Source of the DNA: Crotalaria pallida
Lineage: Eukaryota; Streptophyta; Magnoliopsida; Fabales; Fabaceae
Assembly (NCBI GenBank): GCA_037953625.1
Contig: CM075654.1
Location: 21,879,501 to 21,943,500 of the forward strand
DNA: 64,000 nucleotides
Direction of reading: 5' to 3'
This document shows, piece by piece, positions 1 through 10,820 of this stretch. Position 1 is the stretch's first letter. The number at the start of each line of letters is the position of its first letter. A program made the position numbers and the translations under genes. The notes under the pieces were generated by a model, which was given only the letters and a program-made list of their open reading frames with translations, was not told the DNA's origin and made no database searches.

Positions 1-2618
1 AAACAGGGAAGGATCTTTCTCATTATCTCATTTATGTGATGTACATTGCATGGTTTAAACCTCACATTCATCATTATTGAATCACTTGTTGCACAACATT
101 ATATTATCTTAGATAATACTCATAATTAACAGTGAAACAGCTCATACTTCGCTATTAATGTCATTACATATCATTTACTACTTGATATTCTAATAGTTGT
201 TTTCATACATCATGCAAAGGTACAAATTTGATGGTCGGAACTACCGGACGTGATAGCCCGAGCACGATGGCCAAAGAATGATGCGAGTGTTTCGCGCATA
301 ACCCAAGTCAGGATTCCTATCATCCGAAAGCATGCACAAGCAGACCACAGATCTCGTGCCTCTCAGACGCCTTCTCTAACCCCGCCCTCACAACTTGCAA
401 ACATTCAACCCCGTCACAATGCACTCCTTCACAGGTCTAAATCCTCAAGCCTCTCACACAGGTTTGGATGAATCTGATCTAATTGGCAAAGCATTCTCGG
501 AGGGGGAATCCGATTTAGTTGGGGAAGTACACTCGGATTAGGCGATTCTGCTGCACATTCATTCTCTCAATCACCAATCCTTCTGATGTCTCCTCGGATA
601 ATACTCCTGTTATCGGGTTAAAGGTTTTGAAAAGAAAAAGACGAAGGCATGTCCGACAACTCAGAAAACAGCCGATCCAAATTAAAGGATATAACATTCC
701 TCTCGCTTGATCAGGGAATTAATCTTTCCTTATCCTAAATTTAATTCATTACTCTTTATTACATTTATGTTTTATATCTTAATTACACATATTGGCTTCC
801 TTGAGATGATTGTAATTGTTGGCCATGAGTGGTACACATGGTCGCTTTATTTATGCTACGAGTATCATACTACCTACATAGTCTCTGAATATGACTCATT
901 GTTTATAAAGTGAATGCATCACTATTGTCTCATTTCTAATTTAATATTCTAATTCATATATCTGTATTTGTGATGAAAGGTACAACTGGGGAGGTACAAG
1001 CAACTCAGGATCTCTAAAAGAGTCTCACATCATTCGTCCACCCTCATGATCCGACAATTGCAAAGATCGTGTTTTATTCAACATTCATGCATCTACCGAA
1101 CGCAACAGGGCCTTATCAGACATCCTTTGATATTATGCAAGCAAGCTCCGTTTCGGCTTTGTTGTTCCGAGCTTCCCTTCGACGACCTTCTAATAAGGAT
1201 CCGACAGACTATTCCGTTTTCCGAGGGGTTCAGCAGTTATAATTGATTAACATCATTGACGAAAGAATCAGTGCTACATCCTGTCCTATCCACAAGGAAT
1301 TTTCTCAGATTGTTTTGTTGAATATGATCTCACTTTTCGCCCTCTCGGCTTAATTTCTCGGCTTCAACTTCGGCTTATTTCTCTAGCTCGACAACATTGT
1401 TCTCCGACATTGAGCGCATCTCAGCCAGCTGGGGTCTGAGGACTCCCTCTCAAGTAGCCATACTCTGCCACATCGTCCACCGCTCGGGAGTAGCAACATA
1501 CTCTAAGTCCCCATGCTCGCCATACGCCAAGTATCATTGTCACCGATCACTATCTCTGAAAACCTCCCGCCGAGCATCTCAATTCTTATGAATTCGGCAC
1601 AAGCCCTTTCAAGCTTTACCGCTTTTCTCACTCTTTGTCTTCTCGGCATCCCCGGTATGCTCCTTCTGCTCGTCAAGAATCCGATCATGTTCTCCTATGT
1701 GTCAGCATATTTCCGCCAGCTGGGGAGTGAGCACTTCCTCCCGAGCGGCCATATTCCATCTCATTGCCCGCTGCTCGGGATCAGCAACTTACTCTAAGGC
1801 CTTGGAGTCATTTGGGAAGAACTTTAACAAGGAAGTTTCTATGCTCGCCACGCGTTGACGATCAGTTTTGTCAACCAGTACCTTTGGAGATCTCCCATTG
1901 AGTTTTTGGGTTTATACTGAGTTTGAGGGTGCCTCGGACATCAGCATCAAGCATCTCAATTCTTATGAACTGAACACAAGCCTCTTCAAGATTTATGGAG
2001 TGGGGGGCTTACGTTGTAATAGAATAGGTACATAGCCGACATAGGCCGACCTAGACACTGGTAACATATGATCATCTCCCTGTAAAGGATGTTGCAACAT
2101 TTCCGCCTATCGCCATCAGATTTGGTATCCACCACTCTCATCGAGGGCTTACTTTAATTCAATCACTCACTTTGGATCACGTTCCTACACACTTGCATGC
2201 CCACGATCTCGGTTAGCCGACCAGGTCGGCATTGCTACAAGTGGAAAGGAGGACTGCGACCCGATACTTGACCACAGGTCGAATACATCGCGGGCAGAGG
2301 AATACGCCTCGGCTAAGGTGCTCATTCCGACAGCATGAACCCGTAAAGCTTACGATCCAATTGGTGATGAGACTCTTGACACACCTCAATACAACGGGGT
2401 GTAAGAGTCTCCTTTAGGTTTATTCTTTCAGTGTCATTATTTGAGTATAAAGAATGCTATCAACCATTTGCGATACTCTTCCAGGAAAAGGGTCTTGGCT
2501 TTAAACAGTCTTCTATGTCACCTCCAACCTCGGAAATCGGACGTCTGATCTGCCCAGCACAGAAAGGATCTAAACTCGGCTCAGAGTCTATATGACACTT
2601 CCCGAGCTGGGGGGCTTA
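1..2618 (+). mobile_element. degenerate gypsy-like 3' internal/untranslated remnant
   Basis: No coding domain was recognised on either strand; the open frames are short and unrelated to known families. The stretch ends in a polypurine tract (GCTGGGGGGCTTA, about 2607-2618) directly before an LTR starting TGTAGTGG, so it reads as the 3' part of an LTR retrotransposon on the plus strand. A second tract-like string, GTGGGGGGCTTAC, lies near 2020, which hints at an internal duplication. Long non-coding 3' regions of this kind are known in Tat/Ogre gypsy elements; that family assignment is an inference. The left part is cut by the window edge. Confidence 0.5.
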
Positions 2619-2969
2619 TGTAGTGGACCGGACCCATAAGCCGACCGCATGCCTTCAATGCCGACCAACGACTCAACGGATAAGTTTAAAACTCCCTAGT
2701 ACATGATAAGGATGAAGGACTCACCCTTCTTATCCTCTAAGAGCCACGTCAGCCCTATTGGGCCCAACAGGCCCATAAGGTATCATAACACACCTAACAG
2801 GTAATCCCCTATAAGAACCACTATGCTATAGGGGCTAAGGTATGTCTCTCATCCCTACTCTCAAGAACTACGTGTGGCTTGATCCCCTTATCACTGGGGG
2901 TACGTAGGACCGGGGTCACCCTCGTCAGCTGCAACAACCCAAAACACACATCGTGGTGTCTCCCTAACA
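2619..2969 (+). repeat. 351-bp LTR, 3' LTR or solo remnant
   Basis: The segment begins TGTAGTGGACC and ends CCCTAACA, the TG...CA form of an LTR, and is preceded by a polypurine tract. A TATA-like TATAAG at 2810-2815 sits in a suitable place for the LTR promoter. No partner LTR is in the window, so the element must start to the left of base 1 or the partner is lost. Confidence 0.6.
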
Positions 2970-2983
2970 ATGGAACACTACAA

Positions 2984-4030
2984 ATAAAATATCTTTTTTT
3001 TTATTCTCTTATTAATTCTTACCAAACCTACTTTTTAGAATTCTTATAAGGAGATTTCTAATATGCAATCTAAAATTGGAGTGTTGTCATGCAACCTTCT
3101 CTTAAACCAATAGAAAGTTGTCATTTAATTTACCTGTACCATGTCATCATTTGAAGTAGTCAAATTTAATTTTTTTGCAATTTGGTCCAACTTAAATAGT
3201 AAATTAAAATTTTAGTCCTTTGTACCTATAGATAAATTATAAGTTTTAATTTTAAAAAACATTATTAAAAAAAAATCAAAGTATGCTGCTGGTGGTTCTA
3301 GTGATGAGCACAACTTAATTTAATTTTTATGTTGGACTAAATTGCAAAACTTAATTTTGACTAATTTAAGTAATGACATTCATGTCTTAGGTGGCAAGGT
3401 TTTATTGGTTTAACAATGGATTGCATAGCAACATTCAATTTTTGATTGCATGGTATAGTAGTAACACCTTTTTTATATTATCCCTATGTACTTTTTTATC
3501 ACACCTTCTCAATTCAGAGCACCACCCATCACCTCTGTTTAACGGCACCCGCTCCAACCCATTAGCAAATAAATAGAAATATTAACTCCAATGCATGAAG
3601 TCTCTCAATTCATGCAGCAAAAAACTAAATGGACTAATGGAGCATATATTGAGAGTTATTCACCTTCTCTTCTCTCATTTTTTTTTTTATAAATTACCAA
3701 ATTTTAGTTCCTTCGTTCTTCCAAATCTTTTTTTTTGTGAATTTCATTTTTTTTAAGTGAAATGATTTGAAAGAATAAAAGAAATGAAATTTGGGATTAT
3801 ATAAAAAAAATTGAGAGGAAAAATAATTAATTGACAGAAGAAAAAAAATTGAGAGAAGAGACATCAAAAAACTGGGTGCCGTGAGAATAGAGAAGAACAA
3901 AGGTGATGAGTAGTGCCATGAATTGAGAAGGTGTGATAAGAAATTACACATGAGTAATATGAGAATTCTAAAAAGTGGGCTTGGTAGGAGTTAATAATAA
4001 GAGAATAAAAAGAAGATATTGTATTATTAA
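2984..4030. mobile_element. fold-back (MITE-like) DNA element, outer
   Basis: The sequence at about 2990-3048 (ATCTT...TTATTCTCTTATTA...ACTTTTTAGAATTCTTATA) is repeated in reverse complement at about 3955-4022. The inverted arms resume at 3473-3555 and 3865-3965 (CACACCTTCTCAATTCA...CATCACCT on one side, its complement on the other). The arms are interrupted on the left only, by an inner element at 3049-3472. No transposase is present, so it would be a non-autonomous fold-back element. Exact ends and TSD are uncertain. Confidence 0.7.
3049..3472. mobile_element. fold-back MITE nested in the outer fold-back element
   Basis: The two ends of this ~420-bp segment are imperfect inverted repeats of about 180 bp: ATGCAATCTAAAATTG...TTAAACCAATAGAA...TTGCAATTTGGTCCAAC on the left, and the matching complement on the right. 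It is bounded by the direct repeat TTATA at 3044-3048 and 3473-3477, a plausible TSD. Removing it restores the left arm of the outer element. It encodes nothing recognisable. Superfamily unknown. Confidence 0.7.
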
Positions 4031-4400
4031 AATCAATTAATTAGTATTGATTAATTAGGAAATTTTTAATGATTTAAGAATCTTATTAATGGTTTAAACT
4101 CAACCCTAATAATTGAGTATATCAAAACCGTTAAAAATATCAACTTAAAAACACAAGGTGATATATTTTAATTAAAGTACTCCTGAGAACACGTAGTCAC
4201 CGTCAACTAGTTAATGTATGGTCATAAGATAGATAATAAGGCTGAATAGTTTTTTTTTTTTTTTTTTTTTAAGTTATTTTGTTCATCAAAAATAATTGTT
4301 TTTTAAAAATGGTGAGTGAAAGAACAATTACTAAGATTTGTATTCAGATACTCATGCTTAATAATATCTGTAGCTTTACCAGCTTTTTATAGGAACATAG
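4031..4400. other. AT-rich spacer with 20+ base poly-T tract
   Basis: No gene is visible. The stretch is AT-rich and carries a long run of T near 4249-4271. It is the left flank of the SINE-like insertion and was originally continuous with the sequence now at 14513 onward. Confidence 0.6.
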
Positions 4401-4471
4401 AAGCAAACATAGTTTTTTTTGGTTTGCACCCTGGTATCCGGTCCACTGGGCCGACTAATCCAGTTCGAGGG
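4401..4471 (-). mobile_element. left half of SINE-like retroposon, with TSD
   Basis: The 15-base string AAGCAAACATAGTTT occurs at 4401-4415 and again at 14498-14512, on either side of a ~105-bp unit that is now split by element A. A run of T follows the left copy, which would be the poly-A tail if the unit lies on the minus strand. The unit contains CCGACTAATCCAGTTCGAGGGG-like sequence resembling a pol III box B, but its orientation does not agree with the tail. A TSD of 14-15 bp is typical of target-primed insertion. The family is not identified. Confidence 0.5.
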
Positions 4472-4876
4472 TGTAACATCCCGAATTTTAATTCTAACAA
4501 TAATTAGAATTATAGTAAGATTTGGAAGAAAGGATTTTCATAGAAGGGATTTAAAATGATGGATTAGGAGTGCTTTGAGTGCCATATAGGAGTCAAGGAG
4601 CATTGGCATCGAAAAGCAAATTTAAAGAAGACCAAACGAGTGTTAAAAATCGAGTTTTCGGTGTTATAAATACCCGACATTAGGAAATTCAAAATAAAAG
4701 ATTTAAGACTCAAAACACAATTCCCACCGTTGGATATGAAGGTATGATTTTTAGGAAGTCACTCGTCAAATTTGAGCAAGATCCGACGGTGAACGAAGAG
4801 GTTATCTCGAATTGAAGCAGGAAGAAAATATGAGGAAAATAGGAAAATGAATAAATGGGGTACTAGGCAAAACACT

Positions 4877-5127
4877 CGAGTCTTTTGGAAAAGACTCGAG
4901 TGTTCTGGTCAGTTGGAAAATGGGGATCTCAGGCACTACTCGAGTCTTTTGGAAAAGACTCGAGTGTTTTGGAAAAGACTGGAGTCTTTTGAAAAAGAAT
5001 GGAGTGACTCGAGTGTTTTGGAAAAGATTGGAGTCTTTTGAAAAAGACTGGAGTGTTTTTAAAGAAAACACTCGAGTGTTTTTAAAGAAAACACTCGAGT
5101 GTTTTTAAAGAAAACACTCGAGTGTTT
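4877..5127. repeat. array of ACTCGAGT palindromes with hairpin potential
   Basis: CTCGAG-centred palindromes recur in two forms: AAGACTCGAGT paired with ACTCGAGTCTT around TTTTGGAA, and AACACTCGAGTGTT. The spacing lets adjacent copies pair into stems. The 3' LTR copy at 11217-11402 has fewer units, so the array changes in number. It sits where families B, C, D and the Copia LTRs carry TAATCGATTA and element E carries TAACCGGTTA. Confidence 0.75.
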
Positions 5128-6439
5128 TGTGCAGACAGCCTTAAAAACGTGTTTCAGCCAACAATCACCCATCATCAACATCCCTCATCTCATTCCCTTC
5201 TCTCTCTAAACCCTAGGCTTCAATCTCATCACCCACTCCATAAATACTTGATTTTAAGTTAAACCAAGCCATAATCATCATTCTCCATCAACACCCCATC
5301 AAGAAAATGTGTTGAGAGTCACTCTCCTCCACTCTCCCTCTCTCACACGAATTTCCCTCTCTCTCTCCTCTTGATCTTCAAGTTTCTCAACCATGGAGGA
5401 ACCACCAAGACCATACTACTAGCATAACCTCATCTACTTCCTTCTCACTCCAAGTAAGTGCCAAGCCCTTGATTTCAACTCTCTCTCTCTCTAGAGCTCA
5501 TACGAATTTCTCTCTCCTCCCTTCCATGGTTATACGAATTTTGTGTCATGAGTTTGACAAATTTATGACTCATTTGCGCTCTATTGTTTCATGGAGGTCA
5601 AGAACTCTCTCTTTCCACTCAATCCTTGGAGCTCTTGATTAAGGAACTTAGGAGCTAGGGCTTGGAAGATTTTTCTCCATTTCTATTGGTTTAAGGTAAG
5701 GGAGTGGATATAGTGAGCTTTGCCTTGTTCTAGGGAGTAGGCTCTAGTTAGTATATAATGCTTGTTAGGGTTATGTGTTAGGGGAGAAAATTAGATTATA
5801 AAACCCTATGTGATTGAATATGAAATTCTAAATAATTAAATATGCATGATGAAATGGATGTTAAGACTAGGAAAAGGAAACCCAATAATATAGGAATGAA
5901 TTAATGAATAAATGAAATTTGGTTAATGATTATATTGAGGTACATGAGGAATTGGGTAATGTGATAACGAAGTGGACATAAATGATTTCTATGACTAATG
6001 TCTTTATTTGTAAAGTTGTGAATTAAATGATAATTGATTGATGTTGCCAATATATGTAGGTATTATGGAATAAATTGATATAGGAAGAAAGGGAATGGAA
6101 ATGATTAGAGGTGATGAATGTGCATATTAGTATCAAATTGTTAAATAAGTAAAAATGTTAAGTATTATCAATTGTGAACAAAGGTTATGGATTATGAATT
6201 GGACTTGTGAATATGGGAAACGGAAGTAAAACGGTTATGAGTAATTAAAAAGTAAAAGGTGATATATGTAAATTAGAATGAAGGGCAATCAAAATGTTGG
6301 GCTATAAAGGAGAACACTATTTGGCATAATTGTGATAACTGAGAAAGGAAGTGAATGAGGAATTTGCATGAATGATTAGTTGTTGAATGTGTGTTGTTGT
6401 GTTTAAATGTGATATAATTGTTGATGTGAGAATATGAAA

Positions 6440-6838
6440 GTATGTTTTGGTCTCTGATGTGAGGTAATGAATATGGAAATGTGATTAAATGCGTTGGCCT
6501 CTGATTTGAGGTGACGAGTAATGGAAAGTGATGAATATGCTGACCTCTGATATGAGGGGAACAATATGAATGGTAAAATGTGTTGACCTCTGACCTGAGG
6601 GACACGATATGAATTGGAATGAATGGGTGTTGACCTATGACCTGAGGGACACCGGATTAAATAATGGGTTGGGTGTTGACCTCTGACCTGAGGGACACCG
6701 GATTAAATAATGGGTTGGGTGTTGACCTCTGACCTGAGGGACACCGAATAAAATATGTATTGGAGTGTTGACCTCTGACCTGAGGGACACAAAATTGATT
6801 ATAATGAATGGGTGTTGACCTCTGACCTAAGGGACACA
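6440..6838. repeat. tandem repeat, ~44-50 bp, core CCTCTGACCTGAGGGACAC
   Basis: About nine units share a core in which CCTC and GAGG, and often outer GTGT and ACAC, can pair around TGACCT. Cores vary between units (TGATGT, TGATTT, TGATAT, TGACCT). The same array is in the 3' LTR at about 12720-13112. Confidence 0.8.
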
Positions 6839-6885
6839 TAATTTAAAAAGGGAATAAAATTGGATAAGGTAAAGGTAATGGAAAT

Positions 6886-7446
6886 GCGATGTATGTAGGC
6901 CTTCGATTTGGTGGAGACATACATCGTGGTTGGTGTATGTAGGCCTTCGATTTGGTGGAGACATACATACACCGTAAATAAAAGGAAATGAATAAAGGAA
7001 ACAGGGAATAAAATTGGATAAGGTAAAGGTAATGGAAACGCGATGTATGTAGGCCTTCGATTTGGTGGAGACATACATCGTGGTTGGTGTATGTATGTAG
7101 GCATCGATTTGGTGGAGACATACATACACCGTAAATAAAAGGAAATGAATAAAGGAAACAGGGAATAAAATTGGATAAGGTAAAGGTAATGGAAACGCGA
7201 TGTATGTAGGCCTTCGATTTGGTGGAGACATACATCGTGGTTGGTGTATGTATGTAGGCCTTCGATTTGGTGGAGACATACATACACCGTAAATAAAAGG
7301 AAATGAATAAAGGAAACAGGGAATAAAATTGGACAAGGTATGGTAATGGGAACGCGATGTATGTAGGCCTTCGATTTGGTGGAGACATACATCGTGATTG
7401 GTGTATGTATGTAGGCCTTCGATTTGGTGGAGACATACATACACCG
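6886..7446. repeat. tandem hairpin array, ~155-bp unit, four copies
   Basis: Each unit has two hairpins with the same 20-base loop AGGCCTTCGATTTGGTGGAG but different stems: GATGTATGT/ACATACATC, and GTGTATGTATGT/ACATACATACAC. Units start at the string GGGAATAAAATTGG near 6850, 7004, 7161 and 7319, giving periods of 154-158 bp. The array lies inside the predicted LTR intron. All three minus-strand frames happen to stay open across it; this is a by-product of the repeat, not a gene. Confidence 0.9.
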
Positions 7447-7692
7447 TAAAAATAAGGGAAAGGTAAGGGTTTAAAAAGGGAATTATTTGGAAACGGGGAA
7501 AATAAATACAGGGGAACAGATGGTGAAATGAATAATGAGAATGTAAATGTGGAATAAATATTGTAATGAGTATGGTGTGCAATATACGAATATATGCTTA
7601 ATTTCTAAATGTGTTTGACCTAGTGAGTTGTTATGTCTAGTTAGAAACTGCTTTCTATTTCTTGTGCAATGCTCACTCCCTTACAGTTTCAG

Positions 7693-7757
7693 GTTCGGAG
7701 ATTGAGCTGGCGCAGCCCCCAGCCGAGCAGGAGTACTTTCCCTTACAGGGAGAGTAG
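7693..7757 (+). other. predicted 65-nt terminal exon, peptide ending PLQGE
   Basis: After two bases completing a split codon, the frame reads SEIELAQPPAEQEYFPLQGE and stops at TAG (7755-7757). Families B (36428-36492) and C (57167-57231 and 50326-50390, minus) have a segment of exactly the same length, with the same frame and stop position. Between A and C, four of seven base changes are silent. Against a coding role, the frame of the predicted upstream exon hits a stop right at the donor in A and C, so the start of any protein is unknown. Confidence 0.4.
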
Positions 7758-7786
7758 GGTGTTAGGGGTTTAGTGTATAGTATGGA

Positions 7787-7847
7787 CCTAAGCCTCTGAT
7801 ATTATTTTGATGTAAATTTTATATGCATAATTCGAATGAGGCTTAGG
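7787..7847 (+). promoter_or_regulatory. conserved hairpin, possible RNA 3'-end structure
   Basis: CCTAAGCCTC at 7787-7796 pairs perfectly with GAGGCTTAGG at 7838-7847 over a 41-nt loop. Copies lie at 14065-14125 in the 3' LTR. Families B and C have a different stem at the same place, 30-50 nt after the PLQGE segment. A role in polyadenylation or packaging is a guess. Confidence 0.55.
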
Positions 7848-8067
7848 ATGTTTTGTTTTGCTAAAGCTATAACTTTTGGTTTTAATGCTTAAAATTTGTA
7901 TTTCCGCTAATACTCTGATTTATTTTTGCATACTGATATCATTGGAGCCCGTGGGGCCTTGATTTGATTTAGAAATATAATCTGAAGCCCTGCTGGCTAT
8001 CAGTTGTTTATTTGAAATTGTTTACCACAGGTCAAATTTTGGATTAGTCCGAAAAACAAACAAAACT

Positions 8068-8082
8068 CCGTCCGTTTGACGG
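8068..8082 (+). promoter_or_regulatory. small conserved hairpin near LTR 3' end
   Basis: CCGTC-CGTTT-GACGG forms a 5-bp stem about 85 bp before the LTR end. Family B has the same stem (36851-36865); family C has CTCTGTC/GACAGAG (49960-49979, minus). The 3' LTR of A has a mutated arm (AACGG). Confidence 0.5.
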
Positions 8083-8166
8083 TTGATTTTAATATAATTA
8101 AAAAGAAATATTTAAGTCCGTATTTTATTAAAGGGGAATTAAGGGTAAAAATCCTAGGGTGTTACA

Positions 8167-10820
8167 TTTATGGTATCAGAGCAGTTTTTCCTCGGCCCAT
8201 TGGAGTAACTTACTACTCCTGTAGTTACTCATCAAGCGAGTAACTGGTAGTCTGATATCAAACTGCTTTGTGATTTAGTTAGGTATTATCGTTAGTATGA
8301 TAATAGGCATAGTTGCTGAGTCTAGGATAGCGAATAGCTTAAATTCTTTTAAGTTTGTTAAGTATATTGAGAAACGCGATTAGTATCTGATGATTCTTTC
8401 GAGAAGCATGGTAAGCATTGGAAAATTTTTCTAAGTCCACTCATTATGTTTAGTTTACCATGCTAAACTTGAAATCTTGTGGAAAGCGATGAATCATATT
8501 TAGAAGTGGGTAAATGACGAAGCTAAGGAAAACGATACCCCAACGGGCTAGGGCACTAAGTTGCTACCCCACCGGGAGGCAGTGATCTTTAGTTTCGCGC
8601 TAAGTAAACCAAATCTAAATGTGATAAACCAAACAAGATTTCAACATTTTGAAACTAATAGGTTGATAAATTCAAGCTTAAGTAAGACAAAAATGGTCTT
8701 ATCACTGATATGATGTATGATTGAGCCTGATCACCTCAAGTGTACATCTATTGGGGGATATCATCATCATGTCCTTAAGTTTCGGCGAGTACTTTGGGAA
8801 TTTAGTGAGATCCCAAATTTATTAGGATTAGAGGTTCTTGTCATAGGTTTCCGTATGCGTAAGCATTTTAGAATCAGAGTTGCGCAACGGAAGTGTAGGA
8901 AGTATTGCCTTGTCTTAAGATAAGAGGAGTAGCTAGTTAGGAATCCTAGTTAGCTATGATAGATTGCTAGTATTTATACATATAGACTTGAATATAAGAA
9001 ACCCCAAGATAGTACATAGTAAAAGTCCTAAGATTAGACATTAGGTACTTAAAATCCCAAGTGATTGAATAGAGCTAGGTTATGCGTTTAGAAATGAATG
9101 AATGCGATGCTATGTATTGTCTTGTGTTTTCCTACATGATGAATTGTGCATTTTAATGATAATTGTTATTGTCTGAAACATGTGCATGATGAAAATGATT
9201 TGGAGCATAAAACCTTTCGCAAAACATCCTCATGGAATGGTATTGCTATCAACAAGTCGCTTGGTTCTCAAGCGTAATCATTTCAAAAATCAGGAACCAT
9301 TCGAATTATTTTTCAAGCGTGATAGTGACCCCAATGAATTTTTATGTTTTGGAATTGAATTCAAAAATGAATTTTTATGTTCTAATGGAACCATAAATTC
9401 TTCCGAATTGAGTACTAAGTTGTGTAGAGAAATTTTGAAAAGCTAGTGAGTCAACCAAGGATTCCTAAGTAATCAAGCGGTGGACTAATTTATTCTTTTA
9501 ATCGATCCCCATGCTGATTAAATAGGAACCCTTCTAGGTGACTTTACTCGATTCGGAATGGAGCTTAATCTTCAAACTCAAAGTCAAAGGGAATGTGACT
9601 ATTTGGATTGTTGAGAATCATCGAAATAAATTTTCTAGTAAACCACATACTCCCATTCTCATTGAGTTTGCTAATTTTGAGGAAGGTCATAATCCTTCAC
9701 CTAAATCTCCCGAAATTAGATGGAGAAAATCCTTTACAAAGAGATATGCTTTGCTTTATAAAACTAGTTTTTGGAACTTCACCCAAGTTAATCTGGCATG
9801 AACATATCAAAGTTTTAGAGTGTGAAATAAATTTTTCCTGATTTAATCTTTTCCTAAGGATTTTACGTAAAACAAATCAAAATGGTTGTCCATCAAGAAA
9901 GGAACTTGATTTTTCAAGAATAATGAACCTATCGACACACCACCACATCAATATTTGTTGATGTGCTATTTTGTTGACTTATGCATATGTAAGTGCCTTT
10001 CTTGTAAGATAAGCAAAATTTCTAAACATAGATGAACGCATGCATGCTTTCGGCATGTCCCTGTAATTTTATAAATGCATAAATGCACAAACGAATTTCC
10101 AAACACTATTCTGATGTTCATAAAAGCGCACATACTTTGAATTTATGAGGTTTTAATCATTAAACTTTGAAACCATGCAAGTGGGTGATTTTATCAAAGT
10201 TTTATCTTGGCATGCATAACTTGAATGTGTAAAACAAATCATGGGAAACCATGAAAAGTTTCAAACTCTTCTTGGATTGCATTTGAAATGTGTGCAGCTT
10301 ATCTAAGATGTGTGCATGGATTTAGACCTGAGTTCTAGGGCTGATTCAGGTAGATCGGAATTAGATTAGAATCAAGTAGAGGTTGCTAGGTTAGTGCTTG
10401 CACTTATGCGCTGATATGAAATGTTGGTGCGTATATTTGAATTTTGATTGCCAGACAATTGCTAACTGTTTACTTGTCAATGAGTGTGGTTGCTTAGGAC
10501 TTAAGAATAATGCCTAAGTGTAGATCACCAGGTAGATTCTGATTAGAACTCTTGCAATGTTTGACCGATATCGGACTAAACCTCAAAAACCTTAGAGAAT
10601 TTTTCTTCTAGTTTAACCAAACTAAACCACGAGTTGTATTCTTCATTGGACACATGAGTCTGGTGGCGTACTTAAGCAAGGTAGTATGCCGATTCAAAGT
10701 GGGGGAGTAGGACCTAGTGCAGTGTGCATCGTAGTTTAGAAAACCCATGTTGGGATGGTTCTCCATTTGAAGGAATTGAACGGAATTTCGGGGACGAAAT
10801 TCTAATAAGTGGGGGAGAAA
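8167..10820 (+). other. non-coding internal region of element A
   Basis: 2.65 kb between the LTRs. The PBS TGGTATCAGAGC is at 8171-8182, complementary to the 3' end of initiator Met tRNA as in many plant LTR elements. The PPT AAGTGGGGGAGAAA is at 10807-10820, preceded by CGGAATTTCGGGGACGAAATTC, which resembles the end of gypsy pol regions in this window. Open frames of 68-95 codons (for example 9180-9446 and 9538-9801) show no gag or pol motif. This is the region that should hold gag-pol in an autonomous element. Confidence 0.85.

Larger units (their letters stand above)
5696..7692 (+). other. predicted intron within element A 5' LTR
   Basis: A donor TTTAAG/GTAAGGGAGTG at 5696 and an acceptor TTTCAG/GTTCGG at 7692 bracket 1,997 bp. 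The same donor context (GGTAAGG[AG]GTG) and acceptor context (AG/GTACTGAG) occur at matching places in families B, C and D, so the pair is conserved between diverged LTRs. Nearly all the tandem hairpins of the LTR lie inside. Splicing is inferred only. In the 3' LTR the corresponding acceptor is changed to TTTCTG, leaving a TTACAG six bases earlier (ending 13964). Confidence 0.5.
4472..8166 (+). repeat. element A 5' LTR (3,695 bp)
   Basis: Order within the LTR: an inverted repeat TAATTCTAA/TTAGAATTA at the 5' end; an inverted pair CACCGTTGGAT (4725-4735) and ATCCGACGGTG (4781-4791); ACTCGAGT palindromes (4877-5127); a pyrimidine-rich leader; a splice donor at 5696; tandem hairpin repeats (6440-7446); an acceptor at 7692; a 65-nt short frame (7693-7757); and two conserved hairpins near the 3' end. 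It differs from the 3' LTR mainly by indels in the repeat arrays and scattered substitutions, which points to a fairly recent insertion. Confidence 0.9.

Noticed and set aside
4802..5108. Frames over the CTCGAG palindrome array on both strands
   Set aside because: Repeat-derived (RVFWKRLE-type repeats) and open on both strands because of the palindromes.
6799..7582. Minus-strand open frames of 197-251 codons over the element A hairpin array (also 12909-13860)
   Set aside because: Three overlapping frames are open at once, the period (154-158 bp) is not a multiple of three, and the peptides are the same repeat read in rotating frames. It is repeat structure, not coding.
8717..9841. Frames of 68-95 codons in the interior of element A
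   Set aside because: No gag, protease, RT, RNase H or integrase motif; lengths are within chance for AT-rich DNA.
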